The notes beneath the pieces were generated by a model. It worked only from the letters and a program-made list of their open reading frames with translations. It was not told the origin of the DNA and searched no databases. The position numbers were made by a program, and so were the translations under genes. Below, one piece after another: positions 1 through 9,834 of a DNA stretch of 64,000 nucleotides. Each line of letters begins with the position of its first letter. Positions within the stretch are counted from its first letter, which is position 1. The stretch is from the NCBI GenBank assembly GCA_964636985.1, contig CAZWSX010000001.1:186001-250000 (forward strand), in the 5' to 3' direction. This DNA is from CAZWSX01 sp964636985 (lineage in GTDB: Bacteria > Planctomycetota > Planctomycetia > Pirellulales > Pirellulaceae).

Positions 1-62
1 GAGATCTTGACGTTGTGTTGGGTGCACAAGTCGAACAACTCTTGCAGGTGAATACAGGTCAT
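1..62 (-). CDS. 5' end of an unidentified gene, cut by the window edge
   Basis: On the minus strand an ATG at position 62 opens a frame that runs off the window. The 20 visible residues begin MTCIHLQELFDLC. An AAGGAG ribosome binding site lies 7 bases upstream of the ATG, which supports a real start. A second ATG further upstream (near position 95) lacks such a site. Too little is present to name a family. It is divergent from nothing in the window and lies upstream of the lipoprotein gene on the same strand. Confidence 0.5.
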   Translation of the reverse strand, partial: MTCIHLQELFDLCTQHNVKI

Positions 63-185
63 GGCAAGCTCCTTAACCTTCGGACGGCCATTCATGGTCG
101 ACCCGTCAAGCGGGTGGACCACTTTCCCTACACTTCTTACCCCACACTTTATTTTACCTGTTTGCGCTAGGTGCCAGGGGAGGAC

Positions 186-683
186 CTAGTCACTGAATTT
201 GAAAGTCGGGCGAGGGCCGTGATTCTCACCGCAGGCACATTCTTTATCGCCGCAAGTGTCGCACTTGGTCGCACCCACTTCGGTGGTCAAAGAGGCTGGC
301 ATGACGCGATTGGGCGAAGCCGCTCTACTCGGCATGGCTTCGGGAGCTTCCTTGCTGAACGAAAAGCCGCCCTGCTTGGCCGGTGGATCGCCCGCGGACT
401 TGGAGGCTGCCAGGTCGCTCGACGACTTGGAGGGAGTGCTGTCCTTGGCAATGATCGGGTCGGTATTTTGGCCGATCGTGTCGGCGCTCCTTTTGGCGGC
501 GACCGACGACTCCTTCTCCTTGGTTGACGAACGCCATGGCATGGCCAAGCTTGGTGGCTTTAGCCAGGACGCGGCGCCTAAGTTTGGCGTCAGGCCCGAG
601 GTGCAGCCCGATTGAAGTGCCATCAACAGACCGAGCGACAAAGCGCCCCACCAACCGTACGTCGAAGTTATCTCGTTCCGCAT
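186..683 (-). CDS. putative lipoprotein with C-terminal cysteine cluster
   Basis: A 165-residue protein of unknown function. The N-terminus has a hydrophobic stretch (residues about 12-26) ending in the lipobox-like sequence ALQSGC, so it is probably exported and lipid-anchored. The middle is low-complexity, rich in Ser, Lys and Ala. The last 30 residues hold KCDTCGDKECACG, a compact Cys cluster that could bind a metal. The ATG at 683 was chosen because AAGGGAA sits just upstream; a TTG five codons earlier is possible. No family was recognised. Base composition matches the neighbours. Confidence 0.6.
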   Translation of the reverse strand: MRNEITSTYGWWGALSLGLLMALQSGCTSGLTPNLGAASWLKPPSLAMPWRSSTKEKESSVAAKRSADTIGQNTDPIIAKDSTPSKSSSDLAASKSAGDPPAKQGGFSFSKEAPEAMPSRAASPNRVMPASLTTEVGATKCDTCGDKECACGENHGPRPTFKFSD

Positions 684-981
684 AACGTTCCCTTGCAAAC
701 GCGCTCGAGGTGTTCTGGTTGCTCGATTCGCTTTCCGAACCGGCCAGGTAGCCGCGACAAACTAAAGACCAAAAACGGGCTGGACAATGGAAGGGTTTTC
801 AAAACAACCCGGCCGCGGGCGCTTTCGACCCTCCGGCTAGCGGGCAGGAATTGCTAGCCGATACATGGCTCGAACCCGCCGAAGTCGCTGATGTCCATCA
901 GTGCGTGTTGATGCATGGGCCCGATCTGCTATTATGCGACGAGCCGCGCGATTCCTTGGCGTTCCGGAGAGATGGCCCGCG

Positions 982-2385
982 ATGCTCACGATTTGCGACC
1001 GCAATCATCGGGTGGACCGGCGTGGGTTTCTCACGGCCGGCACGCTCGGATTCGGCGCGCTTGCCTCACAGGCGATGTCGCTTAACGCGCTGGTACGCGC
1101 CGCCAGCGAGCATCCCAAGCTGGTCACAGGCAAATCGGTCGTCTTTCTGTTTCAACAGGGCGGGCCGAGCCAGTTTGAAACGTTCGATCCCAAGCCTGAT
1201 GCGCCGCAAGCGATTCGCACGGTTACGGGAACGCTTTCCACGTCACTGCCTGGCGTTCATTTTGGCGACGCGTTGCCGCGACTATCGAAACTCGCCTCTA
1301 AGTTGGCGGTGGTTCGCTCGTTCCAAATCGGCAACGCCGATCACAACATCTATCCGCTGGTCAGCCGTGAGACGCTAAAGGCAAACATCGGCTCGCTTTA
1401 TTCCCGCGTTGCGGGATCAACCACGCCCGATACTGGTTTGCCGACGAACGCCGTTTTGTTTCCGCAAGCGGTCTGCCGCGACGTGACCAAAGGGGCCGCG
1501 CGCGGCGACATTTCGGCCACCGGCGGATTCGGCAGTGTCTACGCGCCGTTCGTCCCAGGAGTCGATGGGCATCTGCAAAAGGACATGCGGCTTCAGTTGC
1601 CGCGAGATCGCTTCGCCGATCGCCAAGCTCTCCGGGCCTCGTTCGATCAACTCCGTCAAGATTGGGAGGAACAGGGCTCAGCGCAAACCGTTGATCGCTT
1701 TCAATCGCAGGCGGCCCAACTGCTCTTAAGCGGCGACGCCGCCGATGCACTTGACCTGAGCAAAGAAGACCCCAAAGTTGTCGCCCGCTACGATACGGCG
1801 GGCTACGTCAAATCGCATAACTGGGCCAGTGCTCAGCGCGGTAAGCAGGGTTACTACACCGGGCAAGCGAAGTCGATCGGCAAATTGCTTCTGCTGGCGC
1901 GGCGAATGTGCGAGGCCGGCTGCGGGTTCGTCACCGTTCACGCCGACTACGAAGGGGTGTGGGATATGCACGCCGACGGCAACAACCTGAATATGGTCGA
2001 CGGAATGGAAGCGATCGGTCGCCCGTTCGATCACGCCGTCTCAGCGTTCATCGAAGACGTCGAGGCGCGCGGTCTAAGCGACAAAATCCTGCTCGTCTGT
2101 TGCGGCGAGATGGGGAGAACTCCCAAGATCAATCGCAACGGCGGCCGCGATCACTGGGCAAAACTGGCCCCCCTCATGCTCTACGGTGGCGGCATCCGCG
2201 GCGGGCAAGTCATCGGCCAATCGAGTCGTGATGGAGGTGAGCCGAAGAGCGAGCCCATCCAAGTGCCGCATTTGATTTCGACGATTATGCACACCGTGTT
2301 CGACGTGGGACGGTTGCGATTGCAGCCCGCCTTGGCTGAGGTGTCTCGTTTGGGAGACCACCCGGCAATTCCCGGACTGCTTTAG
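982..2385 (+). CDS. DUF1501 domain-containing secreted protein
   Basis: A 467-residue member of the DUF1501 family, which is related to the sulfatase/alkaline phosphatase fold and expanded in planctomycetes. The N-terminus has a twin-arginine-like leader (DRRGFLTAG, then a hydrophobic run to about residue 35), so export through Tat is likely. Typical family segments are present: VVFLFQQGGPSQFETFDP near the start and CCGEMGRTPKINRNGGRDH in the C-terminal third. The ATG at 982 is preferred over in-frame codons at 901 and 934 because it places the RR motif near the start and follows GGAGAG. These genes usually sit next to a DUF1549/DUF1553 cytochrome-like partner; none is adjacent here. The substrate is unknown. 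Confidence 0.88.
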   Translation: MLTICDRNHRVDRRGFLTAGTLGFGALASQAMSLNALVRAASEHPKLVTGKSVVFLFQQGGPSQFETFDPKPDAPQAIRTVTGTLSTSLPGVHFGDALPRLSKLASKLAVVRSFQIGNADHNIYPLVSRETLKANIGSLYSRVAGSTTPDTGLPTNAVLFPQAVCRDVTKGAARGDISATGGFGSVYAPFVPGVDGHLQKDMRLQLPRDRFADRQALRASFDQLRQDWEEQGSAQTVDRFQSQAAQLLLSGDAADALDLSKEDPKVVARYDTAGYVKSHNWASAQRGKQGYYTGQAKSIGKLLLLARRMCEAGCGFVTVHADYEGVWDMHADGNNLNMVDGMEAIGRPFDHAVSAFIEDVEARGLSDKILLVCCGEMGRTPKINRNGGRDHWAKLAPLMLYGGGIRGGQVIGQSSRDGGEPKSEPIQVPHLISTIMHTVFDVGRLRLQPALAEVSRLGDHPAIPGLL

Positions 2386-2412
2386 ACATCCTTTCCGTCA
2401 AACCGTGCCCGC

Positions 2413-3462
2413 TTACTTGTCCTTGCCCGGGCGCTTGAGCTTTTCCTCGTGATCGGGCATGCCGAAGGACTTCATGATCGCCTTGGTCTGATCGCTGATC
2501 TCGGTGGTTTTGAAGACGGGGTTCTCGGCCTTGGTTATGGCGAAAGGTGGGCGCGGATTGACGGAACCTTCGTGCTTCGACTCAAAAGGAAAGAAATCGA
2601 GGCCGATCTCGGTTTCAAGGCAGGCAAAACAGAGCCCGTAGTTCGCGTATTCATAAGTGTCGAAAAGGTGGCAAGGAACCATCAGGACACGGCACTCCTT
2701 ATAACTTTCGCCGTTCCACGCTTCGCCCGTCCACCAACGAGGCGCGTAAATAGAGACCTGCGTCACGCTATCGGACGGGAAGGCCCGCACCAGATACGTT
2801 TTCACGCCCTCGACGATGGCATCCGCATCTTTTTTGGGATCGAACGGCGTCTTCTCCGCGGCACTTAGCATTTTTCCCATGTTGTCGATTGAATAACGCG
2901 GCAGCGGCAATTGCTCGTAGTGATTCTTCCGCCGGGCGTACTGAAGTCGTGCCGTCGACATGAGCAACTTGGGCTTTGCGGCGGGGGGCTCCTCGGGGGA
3001 GCCCAGCAGCTTGTTGATGCTGGCGACAAAGTCATCCCGTTCAGGCTTGGCCTTTTTCTTCTGCGGCGTTGCGCCTTCCTGGTTCACTATTTCAGGGGAC
3101 GGCTCATCGACCGGAGCGCTGGCTTCCGGACTGATGGGTAACTTTTTCTTGATGACCTCCTTCTTGACGACCTCCTGCTTGAAGGCCTTGTTCTTGACCC
3201 CATTTTTGACGACAGGGTCAGCCTTAGAAACTTCCTGATCCCCTTGGGAAGCGACGGTCTTGTTTGGAACCGCTTGTGTCTTCGCGACTTGTTCCTCGAG
3301 CGGCCTCTGACGAACCTCCTCGCGAGAAACCTGAGGGACTTCTGGCCGCGAAAGCACGACGCCCAAGATCACGGCGAGAATGGTTGCCACGCCAGCGAGA
3401 TATCCAATCAAGCCGTACAAGAACCCCGACGACTGTTTCGCATCCGGGAATGGAGTGCTCAT
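2413..3462 (-). CDS. membrane-anchored protein of unknown function with charged linker
   Basis: A 349-residue protein. Residues about 13-38 form one transmembrane segment (GLIGYLAGVATILAVILGVV). A long low-complexity linker rich in Lys, Glu, Pro and Val follows, to about residue 150. The C-terminal ~180 residues look globular, with several Tyr/Trp/Cys positions, and are probably periplasmic. No catalytic motif was recognised. The ATG at 3462 has AAGGGG 8 bases upstream; an upstream in-frame start at 3489 is less likely. The gene converges on the DUF1501 gene with only 27 bases between the stops, so both may share a termination zone. Confidence 0.65.
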   Translation of the reverse strand: MSTPFPDAKQSSGFLYGLIGYLAGVATILAVILGVVLSRPEVPQVSREEVRQRPLEEQVAKTQAVPNKTVASQGDQEVSKADPVVKNGVKNKAFKQEVVKKEVIKKKLPISPEASAPVDEPSPEIVNQEGATPQKKKAKPERDDFVASINKLLGSPEEPPAAKPKLLMSTARLQYARRKNHYEQLPLPRYSIDNMGKMLSAAEKTPFDPKKDADAIVEGVKTYLVRAFPSDSVTQVSIYAPRWWTGEAWNGESYKECRVLMVPCHLFDTYEYANYGLCFACLETEIGLDFFPFESKHEGSVNPRPPFAITKAENPVFKTTEISDQTKAIMKSFGMPDHEEKLKRPGKDK

Positions 3463-3700
3463 GACCAAGCCCCTTCTAGAACCGCTCACTCATGGGTTTG
3501 ATTATTGTAATGTGAACGGACGTCTAGTAAATCTGCTTCTCGTGATTTCGGGAGTAGGTAATTTCGGAAGCAATCACCGAACGAGACACCCGAAAGGGGT
3601 GGCCCGGTTCCGGACGGCGGTTGGTATCCCTAAATCTGGTGCCGCTGCGGTGGGATGCGCGCCGCATTGTTCATACAGACTCGCTTCGTGGGAGCAACCG

Positions 3701-4210
3701 ATGAGAAACATCTGGCTCGCAGTGATGGTGTTGGCAGGGTTTTCGACACAATCCGCCGTTGCGGAGGAAGCAACTGTCAAAGTTTTCTGCACGCACACTA
3801 GAGACACCGCTGGGTGGGGCCGTATTGTTGGCTTTCCTAATGACGAGGTGAAGAATGTCCGCGTGCTAACGGACCTTGAATCGTACTTTCTGCTCTCTCA
3901 TCCAAAGCCGCCATCCCACCGCAACAAACCCTCGCAGAGACCCTATCACGTTCCCCTAAAAGTTGGTCACAAGTCGCTTATCCGCGATGAAAAATCAGAA
4001 GAGAGCGCTGCCTACGTCGTTGAGGTCGCGATCGATAAGGTCGACAGCGAGACCGTGTCGATAACGCTAAGCGTTCCGAAGAACTCGCTTCTGGGCAAAG
4101 CCGAACCGCGGAGTATTTCGGTTCCGAAGAATGGTTCATTTTGGTTGCGAGCAAAGAGCGAGGTAGACCCCGAGAAGTTCGAGTATCTGTGGGTACGGAT
4201 TCAGGGGTGA
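3701..4210 (+). CDS. small secreted protein of unknown function
   Basis: A 169-residue protein with a clear signal peptide: MRNIW, a hydrophobic core, and a cleavage-like site after QSAVA at about residue 20. The mature part is beta-rich in appearance (alternating V, I, S and T) and contains several Pro and Lys residues. No known domain was recognised. The ATG at 3701 was chosen because the signal peptide starts there and GGAG lies 7 bases upstream, although the frame stays open back to 3380. It stands alone, divergent from the gene ending at 2413. Confidence 0.6.
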   Translation: MRNIWLAVMVLAGFSTQSAVAEEATVKVFCTHTRDTAGWGRIVGFPNDEVKNVRVLTDLESYFLLSHPKPPSHRNKPSQRPYHVPLKVGHKSLIRDEKSEESAAYVVEVAIDKVDSETVSITLSVPKNSLLGKAEPRSISVPKNGSFWLRAKSEVDPEKFEYLWVRIQG

Positions 4211-4586
4211 CTCGTCCGTCTCAAGCGGGCGCCGACTATCTTTTCCTGGGCTTTATCGCTATTCACGTGATTTCGAGGCTGCCCCCACGTCATTGACGCT
4301 TCTCTCCCCCCAAGTTAGATTGCAACGCTTTATTCTTCCGAAATAACGCCGTCTTAACGGCCTTTAGCTAGTTTCGCGGTCGCGATTTCGGAGATGGCTC
4401 CGTCTTTTTCCGCTGTCCGCGGCAAATTGGGCGTTCGGCAACGGGTTGACCGCTTCCTCTGGTCCCCAAGGCGTGCCGAGCCGACTCGATCCCGGCGACG
4501 GCGGGTCGTGATTTCTCGCTCGTATTGCTCACTAGTCCTCCGGGCCGCTTCCTAAAAAGCGGCTGCCACTCAACCAAGGTTCTCAC
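4211..4586. other. 376-base intergenic region upstream of ppdK
   Basis: No convincing gene, riboswitch or strong hairpin was seen. It should hold the ppdK promoter, but no clear consensus could be picked out by eye. The open frame on the opposite strand (4368-4586) has no start context and looks like chance. Confidence 0.4.
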
Positions 4587-7328
4587 ATGGCCAAGAAAAA
4601 GCCCGCCCCGGCGAAGTCGACCGGCGGCAAAATGATTTACTACTTCGGCAAGACGCGCACCGACGGCCGCGGCGTCAGCAAGGAAATCCTGGGCGGTAAA
4701 GGGACGAACCTCGCCGAAATGACCGCCATCGGCTTGCCAGTCCCTCCTGGCTTTACGATCACGACGGAAGTTTGCGCCGGTTACTACACCAACAAGAAGA
4801 AGATGCCGGCCGGCCTGACCGATGACGTTTCAAAGAACATCAAGACGCTCGAGAAAGAACTCGGCAAGAAGTTCGGCGACAACAAGAACCCGCTGCTCGT
4901 GTCGGTTCGCTCGGGTGCCGCCATGTCGATGCCCGGCATGATGGACACCATTTTGAATCTCGGTCTCACCGACATCTCGGTCGCCGGCCTCGCCAACGCC
5001 ACGGGCAACCCCCGCTTCGCGTACGACGCTTATCGCCGCTTGATCAACATGTTCGGCGACGTCGTGATGGGCGTCGATCACCACCACTTCGAGCACGCCT
5101 TCAGCGAGATCAAGTCGAAGTACAACACTAAGGAAGACACGGCCGTACCGGCCGAAGGCCTGATCGAACTGTGCCAAAAGTACAAAGAGATCTACCAACA
5201 CTACACCAAGGAAGAGTTCCCCCAAGACCCGATGCACCAATTGATGAAGGCCATCGAAGCGGTCTTCTCCAGCTGGATGGGCGATCGCGCGGTGAAGTAT
5301 CGCGAAGTCGAAAACATCAAGGGCCTGCTCGGTACCGCCGTGAACGTCCAATCGATGGTCTACGGCAACATGGGTGACGATTCGGGCACCGGCGTGGCCT
5401 TCACCCGCGACCCGAACACGGGCGAAAACAAGTTCTTCGGCGAGTTCCTCGTCAACGCTCAAGGCGAAGACGTGGTGGCCGGCATTCGCACGCCGCAACC
5501 TGTGGCCGAAATGCCCAAGTGGAATAAGCAAATCCACAAAGAGCTGCTCAACGTCAAGGAAATCCTTGAGAAGCACTACAAGGAAATGCAGGACATCGAG
5601 TTCACGATCGAGAAGGGCAAGCTGTACATGCTGCAAACCCGCACGGGTAAACGGCACGGTTCGGCTGCCGTCCGCATCGCCTGCGAGTTCCTCAAGGAAA
5701 AGGTGATCGACGACAAAGCCGCCCTGCTGCGAATTCCAGCCGGCGACTTGACGCAGCTTCTACTCCCTAGCTTCGACCCGAATGCCAAGAAGGACTCCAA
5801 AGTCCTGACTCGCGGTTTGCCGGCCTCGCCAGGCGGTGCCTCGGGTAAGCTCGCGTTCACCGCTGCGGAAGCCGTCGCTCGCAACGCCGCTGGCGAAAAA
5901 GTGATCCTCGTCCGCAAGGAAACGAGCCCCGAAGACGTCGACGGGATGCACAGCGCTCACGGCATTCTCACGAGCACGGGCGGCATGACCAGCCATGCGG
6001 CGGTCGTCGCCCGCGGTTGGGGTCGTTGCTGCGTAGTCGGTGCCGGCGAAATCGAAATCGACGAAAAGGGTCGCAAGATCCACGTTGGCGGCGTAACGCT
6101 CTCGCATGACGACGTTGTCTCGATCGACGGCGCCACGGGCGAAGTCTTCGCCGGCGAAATCGCCACGACTATCCCGAAGATGTCGGGCGACTTTGCCACG
6201 ATCATGAAGCTGGCCGACAAGTACCGGACGCTCAACGTGCGGACCAACGCCGACACGCCCGAAGACAGCCAGCGGGCTCGCGACTTCGGCGCCGAAGGGA
6301 TCGGCCTGTGCCGCACGGAGCACATGTTCTTCGAAGGGGAACGGATCGTCGCGATGCGCGAAATGATCCTGGCCGAAACCGAAGACGCCCGTCGCGCCGC
6401 TTTGGCAAAGCTGCTGCCGTTCCAACGCGAGGACTTCGTCGGCATCTTCACCGCGATGAAGGGCCTGCCGGTCACCATCCGCCTGCTCGACCCGCCTTTG
6501 CACGAATTCGTCCCGCACGAAGAAAAGGCGCAAAAGCAAATGGCCGAACAGATGGGCGTGAGCGTCGACGTGATCAAGCGTCGCGTGAGCCAACTGCACG
6601 AAGCCAATCCGATGCTCGGCCACCGCGGTTGCCGCTTGTCGGTCACGTATCCCGAAATCCTCGAGATGCAGGTCCGGGCGATCGTCGAAGCCGCTTGCGA
6701 TTGCAAGGCGAACAAGATCGATGCCAAGCCGGAAATCATGATCCCGCTGGTCGGTACGGTTGCGGAACTCAAGTACCTGAAGGCGCTCACTCTTCAGGTC
6801 ATTGAGGAAGTGAAGACCGAAAAGAAGCCGGGCAAGCTCGATATCCTGATCGGTACGATGATCGAAGTTCCCCGCGCGGCCCTGACGGCAAACCAAATCG
6901 CCGAAGAAGCCGAGTTTTTCAGCTTCGGCACGAATGACCTGACGCAGATGACGTTCGGCTTCAGCCGCGACGACGTCAACACGTTCCTGCCCGACTACCT
7001 GCGGAAGGACCTGCTGCCGGTCGACCCCTTCCAATCGCTCGACACCAGCGGCGTCGGCCAACTGGTCGAGATGGGCGTGACCAAGGGCCGCTCGGTCCGC
7101 AACGACCTCAAGGTCGGTATCTGCGGCGAACACGGTGGTGATCCGGCTTCGATCAACTTCTGCCACAAGGCAGGATTGAACTACGTGAGCTGCTCGCCGT
7201 TCCGTGTACCGATCGCCCGGTTGGCTGCTGCCCAAGCCGCCATCCGCGCCGAACGAGCCGCGGTGAAGGCTGAGAAGAAGGCCACCAAGAAGGGCAAGGT
7301 TGTGAAGAAGAAGGTTAAGAAGAAGTAG
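4587..7328 (+). CDS. ppdK: pyruvate, phosphate dikinase
   Basis: A 913-residue enzyme interconverting pyruvate, ATP and phosphate with PEP, AMP and pyrophosphate in central carbon metabolism. The N-terminal nucleotide-binding domain begins after a short Lys-rich extension (FGKTRTDGRG, GGKGTNLAEMTAIGLPVPPGF). The swivelling domain carries the phospho-His motif GGMTSHAAVVARGWG (His about 469). The C-terminal PEP-binding barrel has GIGLCRTEHMF, SFGTNDLTQMTFGFSRDD and GICGEHGGDP. The last ~30 residues are an unusual Lys/Ala-rich tail not needed for the fold. Length otherwise fits the family. It is monocistronic, with its own intrinsic terminator directly downstream. Confidence 0.98.
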   Translation: MAKKKPAPAKSTGGKMIYYFGKTRTDGRGVSKEILGGKGTNLAEMTAIGLPVPPGFTITTEVCAGYYTNKKKMPAGLTDDVSKNIKTLEKELGKKFGDNKNPLLVSVRSGAAMSMPGMMDTILNLGLTDISVAGLANATGNPRFAYDAYRRLINMFGDVVMGVDHHHFEHAFSEIKSKYNTKEDTAVPAEGLIELCQKYKEIYQHYTKEEFPQDPMHQLMKAIEAVFSSWMGDRAVKYREVENIKGLLGTAVNVQSMVYGNMGDDSGTGVAFTRDPNTGENKFFGEFLVNAQGEDVVAGIRTPQPVAEMPKWNKQIHKELLNVKEILEKHYKEMQDIEFTIEKGKLYMLQTRTGKRHGSAAVRIACEFLKEKVIDDKAALLRIPAGDLTQLLLPSFDPNAKKDSKVLTRGLPASPGGASGKLAFTAAEAVARNAAGEKVILVRKETSPEDVDGMHSAHGILTSTGGMTSHAAVVARGWGRCCVVGAGEIEIDEKGRKIHVGGVTLSHDDVVSIDGATGEVFAGEIATTIPKMSGDFATIMKLADKYRTLNVRTNADTPEDSQRARDFGAEGIGLCRTEHMFFEGERIVAMREMILAETEDARRAALAKLLPFQREDFVGIFTAMKGLPVTIRLLDPPLHEFVPHEEKAQKQMAEQMGVSVDVIKRRVSQLHEANPMLGHRGCRLSVTYPEILEMQVRAIVEAACDCKANKIDAKPEIMIPLVGTVAELKYLKALTLQVIEEVKTEKKPGKLDILIGTMIEVPRAALTANQIAEEAEFFSFGTNDLTQMTFGFSRDDVNTFLPDYLRKDLLPVDPFQSLDTSGVGQLVEMGVTKGRSVRNDLKVGICGEHGGDPASINFCHKAGLNYVSCSPFRVPIARLAAAQAAIRAERAAVKAEKKATKKGKVVKKKVKKK

Positions 7329-7357
7329 TTCGCTACTTCGACTTTCGACGAACTCAC

Positions 7358-7394
7358 AAAGCCCGAGTGGACCAGTTCCACTCGGGCTTTTTTC
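7358..7394 (+). terminator. intrinsic terminator after ppdK
   Basis: AAAGCCCGAGTGG and CCACTCGGGCTTTTTT pair in a 13-bp stem with a short ACCAGTT-type loop, followed by T residues. It begins 30 bases after the ppdK stop codon. Confidence 0.9.
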
Positions 7395-7402
7395 GTTTCC
7401 CC

Positions 7403-7430
7403 GTAGGACGGACAATCTTGTCCGTCGGCC
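7403..7430. repeat. dispersed palindrome, GTAGGACGGACA family (copy 1)
   Basis: GACGGACAA and TTGTCCGTC form a perfect 9-bp inverted repeat around TC, preceded by GTAG. The same unit recurs in this window at 13720, 13764, 14549, 25387 and, diverged, 28391. It lies just beyond the ppdK terminator. Confidence 0.7.
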
Positions 7431-7581
7431 ATGGCAAGAGATTTTTCAAAACTCGGAACCGCGCTAGAAACTCTGGTCTCTTGAGCGGCAGCCCGGCATC
7501 CTCTTCGGCCACCATGTAAGATGTGCGGTAGCCAGCATCACATGCAACGAGGGGCGTCTCGGGGTAAAGGAACGTGGCGCG

Positions 7582-8391
7582 ATGGCCAACTCGAAAAGCT
7601 GGTTGCGCTTTGGCATTGGCAATCTATTGCTTGCCGTGGCATTGGTCGCCTTGGGCCTCGGTTGGTGGCTCGATCATCGACACTTGCGCAGCCAAGTCGA
7701 ATTGCTGGAGTACCGGCTGGAAAACGTTCGGCTAAGTACTGGTGGCGGACGTGGTGGCGGTTTCGGCGGCATGGCAATCAAGCCAAGGGATTTCGAATCG
7801 GCCGCCGAGTTTGTCCAATTTGTCGAATTGGCCAAGAACGAATGGGTCGAGCCAGAACACGCTCGTGCGTTTTCGCAAACCGAACACGCCGCCGACGCGA
7901 TCCCTGGTTTGGTCACCCTGCTTCATCGCGATGACCCCAAGCTGCGCCGCCGCATTGCGTGCGTGCTGCAGCAATTCGACAAGCGGTCGGAAGCGGTCGT
8001 CGAGGCGCTGATTGAATGCTTGGACGACGAAGACGATGTCGTACAACACCACGCCGTACAGGGACTCGCAAAACAGCGTGCCAAGTCGGCTCTGCGGGCG
8101 CTGCATCGCAAGTTGCTCGATGACGACTGCAAGGTCGCGTTCAACGTTGCGACGGTGATCACGATACTCGATCCCGATGCGGACATTGGTCCGCGCCTGA
8201 TCGAGCTAACGAAAAGCAAGTATCGCGAGAATCGCCTGGGAGCGATCCACGAGCTGCCCAACTATGTGGAAGCGTCGACTGCCAAGAAGGTCCTGAACGA
8301 GGCGTTCAAGGAAAGCGATCCTGCGGATCAAGAGATGCGCCGGTTGATTGCGGACACCGTCAACCGGCTCGTGATCGTTCCAGAGCCTTAA
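7582..8391 (+). CDS. membrane protein with HEAT-like repeats
   Basis: A 269-residue protein. Residues about 9-30 form a transmembrane helix (IGNLLLAVALVALGLGWWL). A short coiled-coil-like stretch (LRSQVELLEYRLENV) and a Gly-rich linker (GGGRGGGFGGM) follow. The rest consists of helical repeats of about 30 residues resembling HEAT/PBS-lyase repeats (for example DDPKLRRRIACVLQQF and DEDDVVQHHAVQGLA). The repeats suggest a protein-binding scaffold; the partner is unknown. It ends 10 bases from the convergent argG stop codon. Confidence 0.75.
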   Translation: MANSKSWLRFGIGNLLLAVALVALGLGWWLDHRHLRSQVELLEYRLENVRLSTGGGRGGGFGGMAIKPRDFESAAEFVQFVELAKNEWVEPEHARAFSQTEHAADAIPGLVTLLHRDDPKLRRRIACVLQQFDKRSEAVVEALIECLDDEDDVVQHHAVQGLAKQRAKSALRALHRKLLDDDCKVAFNVATVITILDPDADIGPRLIELTKSKYRENRLGAIHELPNYVEASTAKKVLNEAFKESDPADQEMRRLIADTVNRLVIVPEP

Positions 8392-8401
8392 GGGCTCTTT
8401 G

Positions 8402-9616
8402 TTAGTACTTCCGCGGCGTCACACGCCCTTGCACGCGGCACGGCAAACCCTGAATGCGGAGGAAGCCCTCGGCATCGGTTTGGTTGTAGCTGCCGCCACC
8501 TTCCATGGTCGCGATCCCTTCGTCGTACAGACTGTTGGGGCTCTTGCGCGAAGCCACCGTCATGTTGCCTTTGTAGAGCTGCAATGTCACTTCGCCTGTC
8601 ACCGGCTTCTGTGCTTGCGCGTTGAAGGCCATCAGGGCGTCCATCTTGGCGGAATACCAGAAACCGTAGTAAACGAGCTCGGCAACTTCGGGAGCCAACC
8701 GGTCTCGCAAGTGCATCAGATCACGGTCGATGGTGATTTGCTCTAAACACTGATGAGCAAAGTACAACAGTGTCATGCCCGGGGCTTCGTACACACCGCG
8801 GCTCTTCATGCCGACAAAGCGGTTCTCGACCATATCGATGCGGCCGATGCCGTTTCGCCCGCCGATCGTGTTGAGCGTTTTGACGATTTCGAGTGCTGAC
8901 AGCTTCTTGCCGTTCACGGACACAGGAATGCCCGACTCGAACGCGATCGTCACCGATTCCTTGTTGTCGGGAGCCTTCTCCGGCGAGACGGTCATGCCAA
9001 ACTCGACGAGTTCCACGCCGTTGACGTCAAGCTTTTCGAGTTCGCCTGCTTCGTAGCTGATGTGAAGGCAGTTTTCATCGCTGCTGTAAGGCTTGCTGAC
9101 CGACGCCTTCACCGGGATGTTGCGCTGTTGGCAGTACTCGATCATCGCCGTGCGGCCGGGGAATTGCTTACGGAAGTTTTCCATCCGCCACGGGGCGATC
9201 ACCTTCACCGAGGGATCGAGCGCTTCGGCTGCTAGTTGGAAACGGCATTGATCGTTCCCCTTGCCTGTCGCTCCGTGGGCGTAGGCATCGGCCTTTACCT
9301 CGCGGGCGATTTGCAAACAAGCCTTGCTGATCAGCGGCCGGGCAATCGACGTCCCCATCAGGTACGAGATTTCGTACTTCGATTGAAAACGCATCACCGG
9401 GAAAGCGAAGTCGCGGCACAGTTCTTCCTGCGCGTCGACAATTTGGGCCGACTTCGCTCCGCACGTTTTGGCCTTATCGAGAATCGCCTGGCGGTCTTCA
9501 CACGGTTGGCCAAGATCGATGTAGGCGGCGTGGCATTCGTACCCTTGTTCCTGCAACCAGCAAAGGATAACCGACGTATCGAGCCCGCCCGAATAAGCCA
9601 AAACGCAACTAGGCAT
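8402..9616 (-). CDS. argG: argininosuccinate synthase
   Basis: A 404-residue cytoplasmic enzyme that joins citrulline and aspartate using ATP, the penultimate step of arginine synthesis. The N-terminal PP-loop AYSGGLDTSVIL binds ATP. GATGKGNDQCRFQLA contacts citrulline and ATP, and GGRNGIGRIDMVENRFVGMKSRG is the conserved C-terminal domain signature. Length is normal. argH and other arg genes are not adjacent. The ATG at 9616 gives the expected MPSCVLAYSGG start. The upstream 300 bases contain no recognisable arginine-responsive leader. Confidence 0.97.
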   Translation of the reverse strand: MPSCVLAYSGGLDTSVILCWLQEQGYECHAAYIDLGQPCEDRQAILDKAKTCGAKSAQIVDAQEELCRDFAFPVMRFQSKYEISYLMGTSIARPLISKACLQIAREVKADAYAHGATGKGNDQCRFQLAAEALDPSVKVIAPWRMENFRKQFPGRTAMIEYCQQRNIPVKASVSKPYSSDENCLHISYEAGELEKLDVNGVELVEFGMTVSPEKAPDNKESVTIAFESGIPVSVNGKKLSALEIVKTLNTIGGRNGIGRIDMVENRFVGMKSRGVYEAPGMTLLYFAHQCLEQITIDRDLMHLRDRLAPEVAELVYYGFWYSAKMDALMAFNAQAQKPVTGEVTLQLYKGNMTVASRKSPNSLYDEGIATMEGGGSYNQTDAEGFLRIQGLPCRVQGRVTPRKY

Positions 9617-9834
9617 GAAACCAAACCCTATGAAATCCGAAGCAAAAAAGTCAAACCGTGATTTTGAGCGAAGGGGGCAAAAGCAACAAGGATGGCGAGT
9701 GGTTAATTAACGGGGAAAACGAAGCCTGGGCGGCCCTTTTTTGTGGTGACGCGGGAGAACCTTGCCGCAAGGCGGCACGACCGCGGCCCTTTTGGAAGAG
9801 TACAAATACCGCAGAGAAAAGTTCGCGCCGAGGC

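Noticed and set aside
5760..7415. Long open frame of about 550 codons on the minus strand
   Set aside because: It lies wholly opposite ppdK, is rich in Arg, Asp and His as expected for an antisense reading of a GC-biased gene, and has no family resemblance.
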